Shown: piece by piece, positions 42,810-53,993 of the stretch
How positions within the stretch are numbered: the first letter of the stretch is position 1
Layout of the letters: the number at the start of each line of letters is the position of its first letter
Source of the DNA: Spiroplasma attinicola
Lineage (GTDB): Bacteria; Bacillota_I; Bacilli_A; Mycoplasmatales; VBWQ01
Direction: 5' to 3'
DNA: 64,000 nt
NCBI RefSeq assembly: GCF_023509825.1
Contig: NZ_JAKQXY010000001.1
Span: 1 to 64,000 of the forward strand
Program-made: the position numbers and the translations under genes
The notes under the pieces: generated by a model
Told to the model about the DNA's origin: nothing
Database searches by the model: none
What the model saw: only the letters and a program-made list of their open reading frames with translations

Positions 42810-43820
42810 TTAAAGCACAATAATTAATATCGCAGCAATAAGAATTAAAAAAATTAATGAACTTATGAAAACTAAAAATCATTTTTTTAAAAAGAAAGGT
42901 AAAAAGAAATTTAAATTATTAATTTTGATTCCTTTATTTTTAATTATTACTTTTTGTTTATTAGATAAAGGTTTTTCACTTCGACGATTAGAATTTAAAC
43001 AAGATAATAAATCTTGTGCCATTTCATTAATGGTTTGATAACGATTTTTAGGATTTTTGCTAGTAGCTTTAATAATAACATTTTCTAAACTTTGAGGAAT
43101 TTTTTGATTATAATCACGAATTAATGGCATTGGTTCTTTAATATGTTTGTTCGCTAGTAGTTGAGGATTTTTATGAAAAAATGGTGGTCGACCTGTTAAT
43201 AATTCATATAAAATAATTCCTAAAGAATAAATATCACTTTGGACTGTTGCTGGTTCAAATTTAACAACTTCTGGAGCAATATATTTCATTGTTCCAACAA
43301 CTTGATGAGCATGTTTTTTAACTTCCTTACCATCAATCATGGCAATTCCAAAATCCAAAACTTTAATTGCGCCATTATCAGTTAATAAAATATTATCGGG
43401 CTTTAAATCACGATGAATAATTCCAACTTGATGACAAGCATTAACACCTAATAAAATCTTTTGCATAATATTTAATGTTTCATTGACACTTAAAACTCCA
43501 ATATTACTTAAATATTCTTTTAAAGTTTTGCCTTTTAATAATTCCAATACTAAACATCAATTTTTTTGGTCAATAAAAATATCATAAACTAAAATAACAT
43601 TAGGATGTCTAATTCGTGATACGGCTTTAATTTCTTGTAAAAAGCGTTCTTTATTCAAATCATCAATCTTATTAGTATCTAGGTTAATAATTTTAATTGC
43701 AACACTACGATTTAAATATAAGTCTTCCGCTTGATAAACCTTTGCCATTCCACCTGCGCCAATTTGATTAACAATTTGATAACGATTATTTAATTTTTTA
43801 GTTATTTCTTTTGTTTTCAT
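42810..43820 (-). CDS. prkC: Ser/Thr protein kinase with C-terminal membrane helix
   Basis: The 336-residue protein has a Hanks-type kinase domain: GAGGMAKVYQAED, AIKII, HRDLKPDNILL, DFGIAM, GTMKYIAPEV, DIYSLGIILYELLTG. After a basic linker it ends in one membrane helix (VFISSLIFLILIAAILIIV) and stops, so the external PASTA domains of Firmicute PrkC are absent. ATG 43820 is chosen because conserved sequence begins there; upstream in-frame starts overlap the small gene. It pairs with the PP2C phosphatase. Confidence 0.93.
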
Positions 43821-43830
43821 AATGCACCAA

Positions 43831-44079
43831 TTATGTTCATTCACTAGGTAAAAATTGATAAACTTCCGGATTTTCAGCAAAAAATTGTAATTCATCATCA
43901 ATTTTTTGCTGTTCAATTTCTTGATATAATTGCCTTAATTGTTTTTGAATTACAATTAACTTATCTGGTGGTTTACTTTTTTGATCTCAAGTTGCAAAAA
44001 TTTTTTTGCCTCGTCTCAACAACTTATGATATTTGCGTTTTAAATTTTTTATTTGCTTTTTTTGTAATCTTTTAAACAT
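43831..44079 (-). CDS. Small basic protein between phosphatase and kinase genes
   Basis: The 82-residue protein starts at ATG 44079 with an AGAAGG site. The first 30 residues are strongly basic (KKQIKNLKRKYHKLLRRGKK), followed by an acidic coiled segment and a Phe/Pro ending. It has no domain known to me. It lies between the PP2C and kinase genes, with only ten bases to the kinase start, so it should be cotranslated with both. It may be an RNA-binding or kinase-associated protein (inference). Confidence 0.65.
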
Positions 44080-44179
44080 AAAAATCAAACCTTCTTTAAA
44101 ATATTACTAATATACTACTTATATTAATATAAATTTTATTAACAAGTTTATTTTTGCTTAAAAAGTAATTATTTCATTC

Positions 44180-44929
44180 TTAATCTTTAACTAACATTAA
44201 TATTGCCGATAAATTATCAGTTGAAACATTATTTATTGCTTGTTTAATTAACATTTTAACTTTTGCTTTTAAACTATTATTTTTTTCTAAAATGTGAGTA
44301 ATTTCTGTTTCTTCTAAAAAGTCATGAACACCATCACTTGTTAATAAAAAATACGATGGAGTTTCAAATGATAAATCAAAAATATCAATTGTTAAATTTT
44401 TAATTGGTCCTAAGGCACTTGTTAATGCTTTTCAATAAGTTTGATTAACATCAACATCTGCTACTTGTTTTGGGTTATTTTTTAAATATAAATTTAAAAT
44501 ATTGTGATCTGAAGTTAATTGTTTTAAACCTTGATTATTAAATAAGTATATTCTTGAATCACCAATATTAACTAAATAGGCTTTACGATTAGTAATTAAG
44601 GTAATTACCATTGTTGTACCCATATCATTTGCTTCTTCATTATTAAGACTATATTGATTCATAGCTGACTGAATTTTAAGAACACTGGTATTTAATCATT
44701 GATGTACTTGTTCATCAGTTTGTAATCTTAATCATTTTGTTTCATTAAAAAATTCTTTTAATAAAGACACTGCCATTGAACTCGCAATATCACCACAACT
44801 ATGACCACCTAAACCATCGCAAACAACAGCTAAAACTTGACCAGTTTTATTTTTTAAAAATAATAAAGAATCTTGATTATTTTTTCTAAAAGTACCAGTA
44901 TCTGTTTTATAACTAGCTATGATATTCAT
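44180..44929 (-). CDS. prpC: PP2C-type protein phosphatase
   Basis: The 249-residue protein has the metal motifs KNNQDSL, VCDGLGGHSCGD, GTTMV, NIGDSRIYL, LTSDHN and LLTSDGVHDFL, followed by STDNLSAILM. It dephosphorylates targets of the partner kinase in the cytoplasm. It is the first gene of the prpC - small gene - prkC - rsgA - rpe - thiN block. Confidence 0.94.
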
Positions 44930-45052
44930 ATTTTTTTAAAACTCCCATTATCTTTTTTTCAGTTTTTTAACTATTTTTAATTATATAGTAATTTAAATAA
45001 TAATTTGCTTTTTAGCATCAGACAAAGAAAAAAATTTCTAATTAAAATAAAA

Positions 45053-45080
45053 AAACTCTTATCGTTTATAATAAGAGTTT
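45053..45080 (-). terminator. Terminator after the mreB pair
   Basis: AAACTCTTAT and ATAAGAGTTT form a perfect 10-bp stem with an 8-nt loop; an A-run before it gives U-run on the - strand. It lies 18 bases past the mreB stop. Confidence 0.85.
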
Positions 45081-45097
45081 CTTGTTTTAAAGTATTA

Positions 45098-46315
45098 CTA
45101 TCTTAAACGATAAATACTACTTTTTGATTTTCTAAACAGATTAAATTTCTTTTCTTCTAAAATTTCACGATAAATTTCATCACGATATTTTACACAACCA
45201 TTAATTACATCATATAATGGCTCTGCTGAACAACGAACTTCAAATTCATCACCTTCATAAACTTCATCAGAAACAATGTTTCCGTGTTCGTCATAAGCTT
45301 CTAAATGATATTCTTTTGAAAGTTCATCTTGAATGAATTTATCAATTCCTCTGATGTAAGCTCCACCACCTGAAATTGTGATTCCTTTACCTAATTTTTT
45401 CAAATCAGCAACTGATCCAAGTGCTTTTTCAGTAGAAATTCTTAATACTTTTCTAATTGCTGGAATAATATGTTCACGGAATTCACGTTGCATTACTTCA
45501 CGAATTTCTTCTGGTGTAACATAAATTGTTTTAGAAATTGCTAACACTTCTCCTGATTTTGCACTATCTTTAGGAATTAATAATCCACTAACACGATAAG
45601 GTTGTTCATTTGGTCCAGGAACTAAAGAAGCAATTGCTTTCTTTAATTCTTCAGTTTCTTTCAATCCAATATGAACAGCTTTAGTTCTAAGAATATGTTC
45701 ACGGATTTTTTCTGTTAAGTAATCACCGGCACAATAACTTGAAGTTGAATGTAAAATTGAATCTTTACTAATTACTGCAATATCAGTTGATCCTCCACCC
45801 ATGTCAACAGACATAATTGAAGTTCCAAAAATATCTTGTCCGGCACCTAAAGCTGACATTTTTACTTCTTCTTGAACAAAACCACGACTAGCTCCTAATT
45901 TTGTTACAATACTTTCTAATGCTGCTCTTTGTACAGGATTAATATCACTTGGTGTTGCCATAATTACAATTAACTTTTTCTTTGTTGCTTTTGAAATTTT
46001 GAAATGATCAAAAATTCTAATAAGAATTCTTTCTAAAGCTTGTGGATCGGCAATATTACCATCACGAACTGGTCGCTTAATAATAATATTTTCATTAGTC
46101 TTATCAACTAAAGCTTTAGCTTCTTCACCAAAATAAACACGATTTTTTTCATAATCTTCAGCAATATAAGAAGGTTCATCAAATCTTAACCCAGTATTAA
46201 CATAACGAGCTTTCATATTTTCCGTACCAACATCCATACATAATCATTCATATCCTGCAATGGAATCATTAAAAGTACGGCTTTTTTTAATTTGTCATTT
46301 TTTAAATTGTGTCAT
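45098..46315 (-). CDS. mreB: MreB/actin-like cytoskeletal protein (second of pair)
   Basis: The 405-residue protein has an N-terminal extension (MTQFKKWQIKKSRTF) before the actin-like core: DVGTENMKA (phosphate 1), RPVRDGNIAD, VQEEVKMSALGAGQDI, DMGGGSTDIAVI (phosphate 2) and ISGGGAYIRGID (adenosine). Compared with typical MreB (~335-350 residues) it also has an extended acidic C-terminus ending KSSIYRLR. Spiroplasma has several MreB paralogues that build the helical cell shape; I do not assign the paralogue number. It starts 19 bases after the upstream mreB. Confidence 0.93.
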
Positions 46316-46334
46316 TTTTTAAAATTCTCCTTCC

Positions 46335-47456
46335 CTATCTACTTGGTCTAATAAATTCTTTATCATATAAATCATTTTTATACATTTCGTAAATCTCTGT
46401 TCCTTTAATTACAGAATGCTTTGGTTCAGGAGCAATGATAACTTTTTCAAGGTTTAATCTTTGACTTAAATACACATCAATGTTCTTTAATAAAGAAGTA
46501 CCACCTGTTAAAATTAAACCATTTTCTTGAATAACTTTAGCAAAACTTGCTGCAGAACGAAGAATAATTGATTTACAAAGATCAACAATTGGTTCAATTG
46601 ATTCAATAATAATTTTTTGAATTTCTGCCTTTTGTAAAATAATTTTTGTTGGAGTACCAGTTTTTAAACTTTTACCATAAATAGTAATTTGTTTATCAAT
46701 TTCTTTTAAGTCATCACGACCTTCAATATTAATTCCAACTTCAATTTTAATATTTTCTGCTTGTTCTCTAGTAACTGAAACATAATGCATATCTTCTAAA
46801 TACTTTTGAATTGCACTATCAATTGTATTACCAGCCACATTAACTGAATCTTGAACAATAATGTCACCAGTAGCAACGATTGAACAGTCAGAAGTTCCAG
46901 CTCCAATATCAAGTAAAAATGCGCCTTGTGAATCTCAAATTGAAACTCCAGCTCCAATTGTTGCTAACTTAACAGCTGGCATAATAACAATTTTTTCAGC
47001 ATTCATAACTTTACTAAAGTATTCGTATCTTCTAAACTTTTCACTAAAACTAGGAATTCTAGCAGGTTGCTTTCCGTGTAATGCTTGTCTTAATACATCT
47101 TCATCTAAACGATAAATTTTAGATGGAACTGCTACTAAAACAACTGAATTCTTTCAGAAACTACCTCGTTTTCAAATTTTCTTGTTATTAACTTGAACAA
47201 TATTAACAAAAATTTCTGTTAACAATGCAATCAAAGCATTAACATCAGAAATTACTCCGTTTGCTAATGGTTCTCTAACAAGTTTGTTAACTGGTGTTTT
47301 ATCACGCATAGTTAATGCTTCTTCACCAATAAATACTTGACCACTTTCATTATCGAAAACAATAATAGAAGGTTGGTCATAAACAATTTGATCATTAACT
47401 TTAACAATCAAATTTTTTGTTCCTAAATCAATAGAAACCATATTAACATTTTTCAT
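46335..47456 (-). CDS. mreB: MreB/actin-like cytoskeletal protein (first of pair)
   Basis: The 373-residue protein has SIDLGTKNLIVKV, REPLANGVISD, DIGAGTSDCSIVA and LTGGTSLLKNID, the ATP-binding motifs of the actin fold. The usual PxGG of MreB near the second phosphate loop is altered to GAGTSD. It is the first gene after a good promoter and differs clearly from its neighbour, so the pair is an old duplication. It polymerises under the membrane. Confidence 0.93.
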
Positions 47457-47766
47457 CAGACATTCTCCTTTCTAAAAATTTCATAGAATGTTTTTAATAT
47501 ATTACTTTTAAAAAAATACTGTAACAAGTCTTTTATTTAAAAAAAATCAGAGTATAATTTATTACCCTAACACTATATTTTAATTACATTAATTATTAAA
47601 ATTATCAATAATTATTTAATCTCAAATTAAATAAAAAAACAATTTAGTAAAATTGCTTGAGTTTGTAAATTCATTTAAAAAAATTTTTTAAAATTTTTTA
47701 ATTAAATTAATTTTTTTAAATAAAGAATGATTATAATTAAGAAAAATATAATAAAGGAAACAAATC
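47457..47766. other. Divergent intergenic region, mreB / PQ-loop
   Basis: These 310 bases between the - strand mreB pair and the + strand PQ-loop genes hold the mreB promoter (47499-47527) and, further right, A/T-only tracts with an AAAGG ribosome site for the PQ-loop gene. No reading frame of interest was seen. Confidence 0.5.
47499..47527 (-). promoter_or_regulatory. Promoter of the mreB operon
   Basis: TTGTTA (47522-47527) and TAATAT (47499-47504) with a 17-bp spacer on the - strand, about 43 bases ahead of the mreB ATG. Confidence 0.65.
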
Positions 47767-48174
47767 ATGACAATTTTTATTGCAATTATTGGATATTTAG
47801 CAGGTTTTTTTGGAGTAATTGCTTTTATTCCTCAAACAATTAAAACTATTAAAACAAAAAATACTAAAGAAATTTCTTTAAAAGCTTATATTATTTATAA
47901 TTTAGCTAATTTTTTATTTTTATTATTAGCAATTCTTTCGATTGTTTTACCAATTATGCATCCAGAAAATGCTGCAATAAGTCAAATCATTATTTGAAGT
48001 ATTACAATAATTCTTCCGTATACTGTTACTATGATTGGTGTTTCTTGTATTATTTTCATTAAAGTTCAAAATATTCGTAAATTTGGTGAATATGCTAATA
48101 AAAGTAAAAAACAAATTAATCAAATTGAACTAGAATTAAACCAAGAAATTGAGGAAATAAATAATGTGATTTAA
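47767..48174 (+). CDS. PQ-loop (SemiSWEET-like) membrane protein 1
   Basis: The 135-residue protein has three hydrophobic helices, and in the first the PQ motif FIPQTIKTIKTKNTKEIS. This is the SemiSWEET-type half transporter; two copies pair in the membrane and carry small sugars in known cases. A Lys/Glu-rich tail follows. The stop overlaps the next start, showing tight coupling. Substrate is unknown. Confidence 0.8.
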
Positions 48175-48607
48175 TAGCATCTTAAATAATCAAGAAAAAA
48201 TCAATTCAAGTCTCTTTTGATTAGTAATGGGAATTGGTTTCTTTGGTACAGGCATTGCTATTATTGCTTTTTTACCACAATCACTAAAAACTCTTAAAAG
48301 TAAAAAAACTAATGGTGTATCAGTGCTTACTTTTAGTTTTTATACTTTAGCTAATAGTCTCTGATTTATTTGAGGAATTTTAGATTTAGTTTTTAATGGT
48401 AATCAAGATTTAATTACAATTTTAAAAGATTCAATTGTTATTGCTGCTAATGTCCCTTGTGCTTTATGAGCAGCAATTATTCTAGCAATTAAAATTCATA
48501 ATATTTATTATTATGGTGAAGATTGTAAAAAATGAAAAGGCAAAAAAAATCAAAATGATATTTCTCAATCAAACATTTATGAGATCATGAAAGATAGAAA
48601 GGATTAA
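48164..48607 (+). CDS. PQ-loop (SemiSWEET-like) membrane protein 2
   Basis: The 147-residue protein has the PQ motif FLPQSLKTLKSKKTNGVS and three membrane helices, with a Lys/Asn-rich tail. It starts 11 bases inside the end of the first copy. Sequence differs enough from the neighbours to suggest it works as a distinct subunit, possibly forming a heteromer. Confidence 0.8.
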
Positions 48608-48613
48608 TTTAAT

Positions 48614-48904
48614 ATGCAAATAGCAATTTATATTTTAAGTGGCATTGGTTGTTTATTAACAGCAAGTATTTTAATTCCACAAATTGTGAAAGTTATTAAA
48701 ACAAATAGTGCCAAAGACATATCAACAATTATGATTACGATTAATATTTCAAGTTGTATTTTTTGAATTGTGGCAACTAGTATGCAAATTGCAACTGGAT
48801 TTAATGAATTGCAACCAGCACTAATTGTTGTTAATTCAATTAGTTTAACTTGTGCTGTTATTCTATTAACATTAAAATTATTACATAATAAGAAAGGAAA
48901 ATAG
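48614..48904 (+). CDS. PQ-loop (SemiSWEET-like) membrane protein 3
   Basis: The 96-residue protein has ILIPQIVKVIKTNSAKDIS and three membrane helices, the most compact of the three, close to the minimal SemiSWEET length. It begins six bases after the previous stop, with AAAGGA upstream. It ends the three-gene row. Confidence 0.8.
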
Positions 48905-48968
48905 CAATAAGTCTTTTTATTTTAAAAGTTAAAATTATCCTAATCAATGTTTTAAAAACTATAAGTTA

Positions 48969-49060
48969 TAAGTGCAACACTTACCTTAAAGTTTAAATAA
49001 ATGCTTCGTATCGATTTTTGGAAGATAAATATCGAAAGATTTCACGAGGCATTTTTATTT
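48969..49060. terminator. Hairpin pair, probably terminator
   Basis: A small perfect hairpin TAAGTG-CAA-CACTTA (48969-48983) is followed by ATGCTTCGT (49001-49009) pairing with ACGAGGCAT (49044-49052, one G-U), and then T-rich sequence. Lying between convergent genes it can serve both strands. 48905-49191 holds no gene. Confidence 0.55.
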
Positions 49061-49191
49061 ATTTCATTAAAAATATTTTGTACTTCTCTTTCTTTGAAAA
49101 TATCAAAATTAGTTTCTTTAGCAACATGAGATGATAGCTATAAAATAGACAGTAAAAATAAAAAGTTAATTGTAGTTTTTTCAAAATTTTT

Positions 49192-49866
49192 TTAATTTCA
49201 TAGCATATTCCATTGCTGCTTGACTCATCTGATGCATTCAAAATATCAATTTAATAAAATTTTGTCATTTTTAATTTGATTATAATGCTTTTTCATTTCT
49301 TTTTTAATAACTTTATAAATTCACTTTTTAATTTTATTCAAATCATTATTATTATAATTCATTATCTTTTTAAAGATATTAGCTTCATACTTTATTTGTT
49401 GTAATGTTTTCTTTTCTGAACCAAAATTGATTCATAGTCAAAAAACATATGCTGGGTCTTGATACTTTGAACCAATACTAACATTATCTCAATCAATAAT
49501 CTTTTTAACATGTAAATTTTGATCAAAAATAACATTAACAGGACTTAGATCACCATGAACAATATATTTTCTTTTATATTTTATTTTTTGAATATTTTGA
49601 ATTGTTATTAAAATTTGAATTAGATGTTTAGTATTAGTTAATCCAATTTTTACAAAAGTATAACCATTAATCACATCATAACAAAGTCAATCTCGTGTAA
49701 TAGTTAAAATTGGTAAGTATTGATTATTATTAGTTTGTAATCAATTAAGAATATTTTGGGTTTTACGATTTAGTTTTACATATTTAAAAACTTTATTATC
49801 ACTAATTAATATTTTGTTATTTGATAAACCATTACTTTTAAAGTTTTTTGATACATTTTCTAACAT
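49192..49866 (-). CDS. Aminoglycoside/choline kinase-like phosphotransferase
   Basis: The 224-residue protein has the catalytic loop IVHGDLSPVNVIFD and the metal motif IIDWDNVSIGSKYQDPAYVF of the APH/choline kinase superfamily. The N-terminal nucleotide-binding lobe is short. The C-terminus is rich in Lys and Trp. It starts at ATG 49866 with GGAGAAG. A choline, ethanolamine or sugar substrate is likelier than an antibiotic, but this cannot be told from sequence. Confidence 0.75.
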
Positions 49867-50135
49867 TTTTATTCTTCTCCAAACATCAAAAATAAAGATA
49901 AAATAAACTTTCTAATTATTTTACATGCGAAGTTGATTTAAATAAGATAAAATTTGAGAAAATTAAAAATAAATTAATTTTATGATATTTTTAATTTCTC
50001 TTGAAATTATGTTTTTGTTTCTTTTAAAGATATAACTGGACTTGTAATTGCAATTTATAGTTTTTAAAACATTGATAATTAATTTATATAAAAAAATAAT
50101 TAATGTTAAAATTACCTTAAAAGAAAGGAACGAAA

Positions 50136-51011
50136 ATGGAAAAGAGTTTACAAACGGATGTCGTAAAAATTACTAATGTTACTAAAAAATATAAAGATAA
50201 TTTAGTAATAAAAAATCTTAATTTAACAATTCCTAATCATGCTCGGATTGCAATTGTTGGACCAAATGGTTCTGGTAAAACAACACTTTGTGAAATGATT
50301 GCTCAATTAAGAGTACCAACTAGTGGTGAAATTACTTTAAAAGAAAATTTAAAAATTGGCATGCAAATCCAAGAAGCAAAATATCCTCGTGGAATGACTG
50401 CTTGAGATATTGTTAATTATTATTTAAAAACTTATCGTTTAACAACATCAGTTGCCGAGATTCAAAAATTATTATATTTTCTTGACGCTGAAACAATTAT
50501 TGAAAAACCAATTAGCAATTTATCTGGTGGTCAACAACAAAAAATTAATATTCTCTTAGCTTTAATTATTCAACCTGATTTATTAATTTTAGATGAACTA
50601 GCAACTGGTCTAGATTTAGAAGCACGAGAAAGAATTTATCAATTATTAGAAAAAGAAGTATTAAAACGAAAAGATTTATCATTACTAATTGTTTCACATA
50701 ATATGAATGAAATTGAAAAATTTTGTCAACAATTAATTTTTATGTTAAATGGTGAAATTATTGGGATTTTTGAAATAAAAGATATTATTAAGCAATATCA
50801 TAGTGTTGAAACATTTGTCAAAGAAAAATTTAAAGCTTACAAAATTGGCATGTATGATAAAGCAGTTGTGACACAAAAATTACAAAAAGTAAATACTGGA
50901 AAATGAGCACAAGCATGAGAAAAACATTTAAGTAAAACAAAAAATAAAGCAAATAAAAATAATAAAAAAAATGATAATAAATCAAAAGAAAAAGGTTCTA
51001 ACGATGAATAA
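50136..51011 (+). CDS. ABC transporter ATPase
   Basis: The 291-residue protein has Walker A GPNGSGKTT, signature LSGGQQQK, Walker B LLILDELATGLD and the H-loop SHNMNE. After the ATPase domain it carries a long Lys/Asn-rich tail. It overlaps the permease gene by 8 bases and pairs with it. Confidence 0.92.
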
Positions 51012-51747
51012 TCAAGCAAATCAAATTAATAGCTGATCACTTTTAGGTTTCTTTATGAGTTTTTTAAAACGAAATAAAGCCGTTATTGTTTCAATGTTTG
51101 TTTTACCATTACTTTTTATTCTTATTCTTGCTCTTAACTATAAAAGTATTCTTTCCCAAGCAAATGGCATCATGACAATTTTAATTTTATGATTAATTCA
51201 GTCATCATCATTTGCCTTACAAAGTTTTTTAGCAATTCTATTAGATTTTAAACAATCAATTATTTTTCGCAGAATTGGTTTAACAAGAATAAAAAAAATC
51301 AATTTCTTAATTATGTCATCACTATTTAATTTAATTTTAATGATAATTTCTAATATATTTATCTTTTTAGTTGCAATAATTTTATTATTGGCTTTTCATA
51401 AAACTGCAATTATCAATTCAATCTTCATTTGACAATTGGTTTTAGTAATTTTAGTAACACTTGCTTTTTTAGTTTTATTTACTAGCATTGCTTTAGTTAT
51501 GGCAGTATTTATTAAAACTAGAACAGGTCATACCATTTCTTCACTAATTGTTACTTTCTTAATTACGATTCCTTTATTTATTTTAATCTTTTTCTTAAAT
51601 TCAATTACTAATTCTGACAATGGTTTATTTGTGCAAGTTAGTTTACCAATCTTACTAGCAATTTTCTTTGGTATTTTTATTGGTGTTAGTTTAATTAGTG
51701 TTTTACTTTATTATATCGCCTGAAAATACTTAAAATGATATGAATAA
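51004..51747 (+). CDS. ABC-2 type permease
   Basis: The 247-residue protein has six hydrophobic helices and the ABC-2 layout (IIFRRIGLTRIKKINFL after helix 2). With the preceding ATPase it would form an export complex; substrate unknown. A bidirectional terminator follows after eight bases. Confidence 0.85.
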
Positions 51748-51755
51748 GAACTAAA

Positions 51756-51786
51756 AGAACTTCCAAAATCGGAAGTTCTTTTTTTA
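51756..51786. terminator. Terminator between convergent genes
   Basis: AGAACTTCC (51756-51764) and GGAAGTTCT (51771-51779) form a 9-bp stem with a 6-nt loop, then eight T on the + strand. It closes the ABC pair, and its left side is next to the end of deoC. Confidence 0.88.
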
Positions 51787-52461
51787 ATAACTATTACTAT
51801 TTTTTACTTGATTAGTAACAATATTAATGCCATTTGAAGTGCCAATTCTTGTTGCTCCAGCAGCAATCATTGCTAACGCTTGTGCTTGAGTTCTAATGCC
51901 ACCAGAAGCCTTAATAGCAATGTTTTTGGCAATATGCTGTTTCAATAACTTAACATCAGCAACAGTTGCTCCACCATTGGCAACAAAGCCAGTTGAAGTT
52001 TTAATGAAATCTGCTTTTGCTTCACTCACTAACTTACAAGCAATAATTTTTTCTTGTTCTGTTAATAATGCTGTTTCAATAATAACTTTTAAGATAATAT
52101 CTTTAGAACAAACTTGCCGAATTGCTTGTAATTCTTGTAAAACATAATTAGTTTCTTGATCTTTTAAAGCACCAATATTAATAACAACATCAATTTCATT
52201 AGCACCATTAGCAATTGCTGTCTTAGTTTCAAAAACTTTTGTTGTTGTTGCATTAGCACCTAAAGGAAAACCAATTACGGTACAAATTTTAATCTTAGTA
52301 TTTTTTAATTTTTCAGCACAGTATTTAACATAATATGGATTAATGCAAACTGCTTTAAATTTATAAGTTTTAGCTTCGGCAATTAAAGTTTCAATTTCTT
52401 GAATTTTTGCATCTGCCTTTAATATTGTTTGATCAATATATTGATTTAAATTATTAATCAT
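51784..52461 (-). CDS. deoC: Deoxyribose-phosphate aldolase
   Basis: The 225-residue TIM-barrel enzyme has VIGFPLGANAT, EIDVVINIGAL, VIIETALL and DFIKTSTGF, with the Schiff-base Lys in the last, and IKASGGIRT. It splits deoxyribose-5-phosphate to glyceraldehyde-3-phosphate and acetaldehyde, completing salvage by the nucleoside phosphorylase at 56917. It follows rsmE by 20 bases. Confidence 0.96.
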   Translation of the reverse strand: MINNLNQYIDQTILKADAKIQEIETLIAEAKTYKFKAVCINPYYVKYCAEKLKNTKIKICTVIGFPLGANATTTKVFETKTAIANGANEIDVVINIGALKDQETNYVLQELQAIRQVCSKDIILKVIIETALLTEQEKIIACKLVSEAKADFIKTSTGFVANGGATVADVKLLKQHIAKNIAIKASGGIRTQAQALAMIAAGATRIGTSNGINIVTNQVKNSNSY

Positions 52462-52481
52462 TTTTATTCTTCCTTAAATTT

Positions 52482-53198
52482 TTATTTCTTTAATAATGAG
52501 TGATAATTAACAACCGATAAAAAATAAAGTGGTGCTGTTTCAGCTCGTAAAATCGTCAAACCTAAACTAATATTAGTAAAATTTAAAGTTTTAAAACTAG
52601 TTAATTCATCAGGGCTAATACCACCTTCTGGACCAACAACAATTGTAATACTATTAATATTTGTTAAGTTTTGAGTTCAATCTTGAAAATTTTCATTTTC
52701 ATAAGCAAGAAAATTAACTTCACTTTGATATTGTTTTAAATCTTCAATATTTTTAACTACTGAAGTAACTTCAGGAATGATATTACGATTAGCTTGCTTT
52801 GCTGCTGCTTTAGCAATTTTTTGTCAGCGTGCAACTTTTTGCGTAATTTTATTATTAACAATACTAACACAATATTTTAATTGAATTGGCACAATCTTAT
52901 TAACGCCTAATTCAACAGCTTTTTGAATTACTAAATCAAATTTTTGTTCTTTTAACAAAGCCATTACTAAAGTTACTTTAATTGGTAACTCATTATTTTC
53001 TTTTAATGGTTCAATAATTTGACAAATAACATTAGGCATTAAGGCAACAATTTTTGTTAAATATTTTTCTGCTTGAAAATTGACAATTATTTCATCATTA
53101 ATTTGATGTCGTAAAACTTTAATAATATGTTTACTATCATCAAGATCTAATACTAATTGTCCTTTTTTATTTTTAATTGTCGCAAAATAAGATTCCAT
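52482..53198 (-). CDS. rsmE: 16S rRNA m3U1498 methyltransferase
   Basis: The 238-residue SPOUT methyltransferase has the N-terminal HIIKVLRHQINDEI, AVELGVNKIVPI, and the knot VVGPEGGISPDEL, plus LRAETAPLY at the end. It methylates U1498 of 16S rRNA. It is upstream of deoC on the - strand. Confidence 0.94.
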
Positions 53199-53252
53199 TA
53201 TTCACCTCAATTAATTATAATTGTAAATTTAGAATTTAAAAAAACTAAATCT

Positions 53253-53993
53253 TTATTGTGATACTAAAGACAATAAATCTTGTCTTTCTTTTGTTGTCAA
53301 AATACGATAATCACCTGGTTTTAAACCTGTTAGATTAAGATTGCCAATTGCAATTCGTTTTAATGTTAAAACCTTGCTGCCAACACCTTTTAACATTCTT
53401 TTTACTTGATTTTTATAACCTTGATGAATTGTTAAATTAATTATTGTTGTTTCAGTTTGGAAATCAGTTTTAATAACTTTTACTTTTGCAGGTGCAGTAA
53501 TAATCATTGCTTCAATTTGAACACCTTTTGTTAATTGCTTAATTTGTTCCTGACTTAATAATCCTTGACAAGTAACTTGATATACTTTATCAATTTTATA
53601 TTTTGGATGTAAAATTTGATTACTAAAATCACCATCATTAGTCATTAATAATAAGCCAGAAGTATCAAAATCTAAGCGACCAACGGGATAAATCCGAACT
53701 TTAATTTTTGAAAAATATGGCATAATTGTTGGGCGATTTCTTGGATCATTTAAAGTAGTTAAACAATTAACTGGTTTATAAAAAATGAAATAAAGATAAT
53801 CATTAAACTCTAAAATTTTATTATTAATTTTAATAACATCATTTGGTAAAACTCTAGTACCTAGTGTTGTCACAACTTGGTCATTAACTTTAACCTTACC
53901 AGAAGTAATTAACAATTCTGCTTTTCGACGAGCAATATAACCAGCATTAGCAATAACCTTTTGTAATCTTTGACCTTGATTATTTTTTGTCAT
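53253..53993 (-). CDS. rluB: 23S rRNA pseudouridine synthase (RluB type)
   Basis: The 246-residue protein has an N-terminal S4 domain (RLQKVIANAGYIARRKAE), YKPVNCLTT and the catalytic block GRLDFDTSGLLLMTNDG, then the C-terminal IHQGYKNQVKRML. ATG 53993 is chosen, 14 bases inside the end of scpB; an in-frame TTG at 54020 is another option. The order scpA-scpB-rluB is conserved. Confidence 0.93.
   Translation of the reverse strand: MTKNNQGQRLQKVIANAGYIARRKAELLITSGKVKVNDQVVTTLGTRVLPNDVIKINNKILEFNDYLYFIFYKPVNCLTTLNDPRNRPTIMPYFSKIKVRIYPVGRLDFDTSGLLLMTNDGDFSNQILHPKYKIDKVYQVTCQGLLSQEQIKQLTKGVQIEAMIITAPAKVKVIKTDFQTETTIINLTIHQGYKNQVKRMLKGVGSKVLTLKRIAIGNLNLTGLKPGDYRILTTKERQDLLSLVSQ

Noticed and set aside
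46861-47115. A + strand frame opposite mreB
   Set aside because: It is the antisense shadow of a conserved MreB coding region and has no ribosome site.
49192-49866. Antibiotic resistance phosphotransferase
   Set aside because: Motifs are general to choline, sugar and aminoglycoside kinases; nothing points to a drug substrate.
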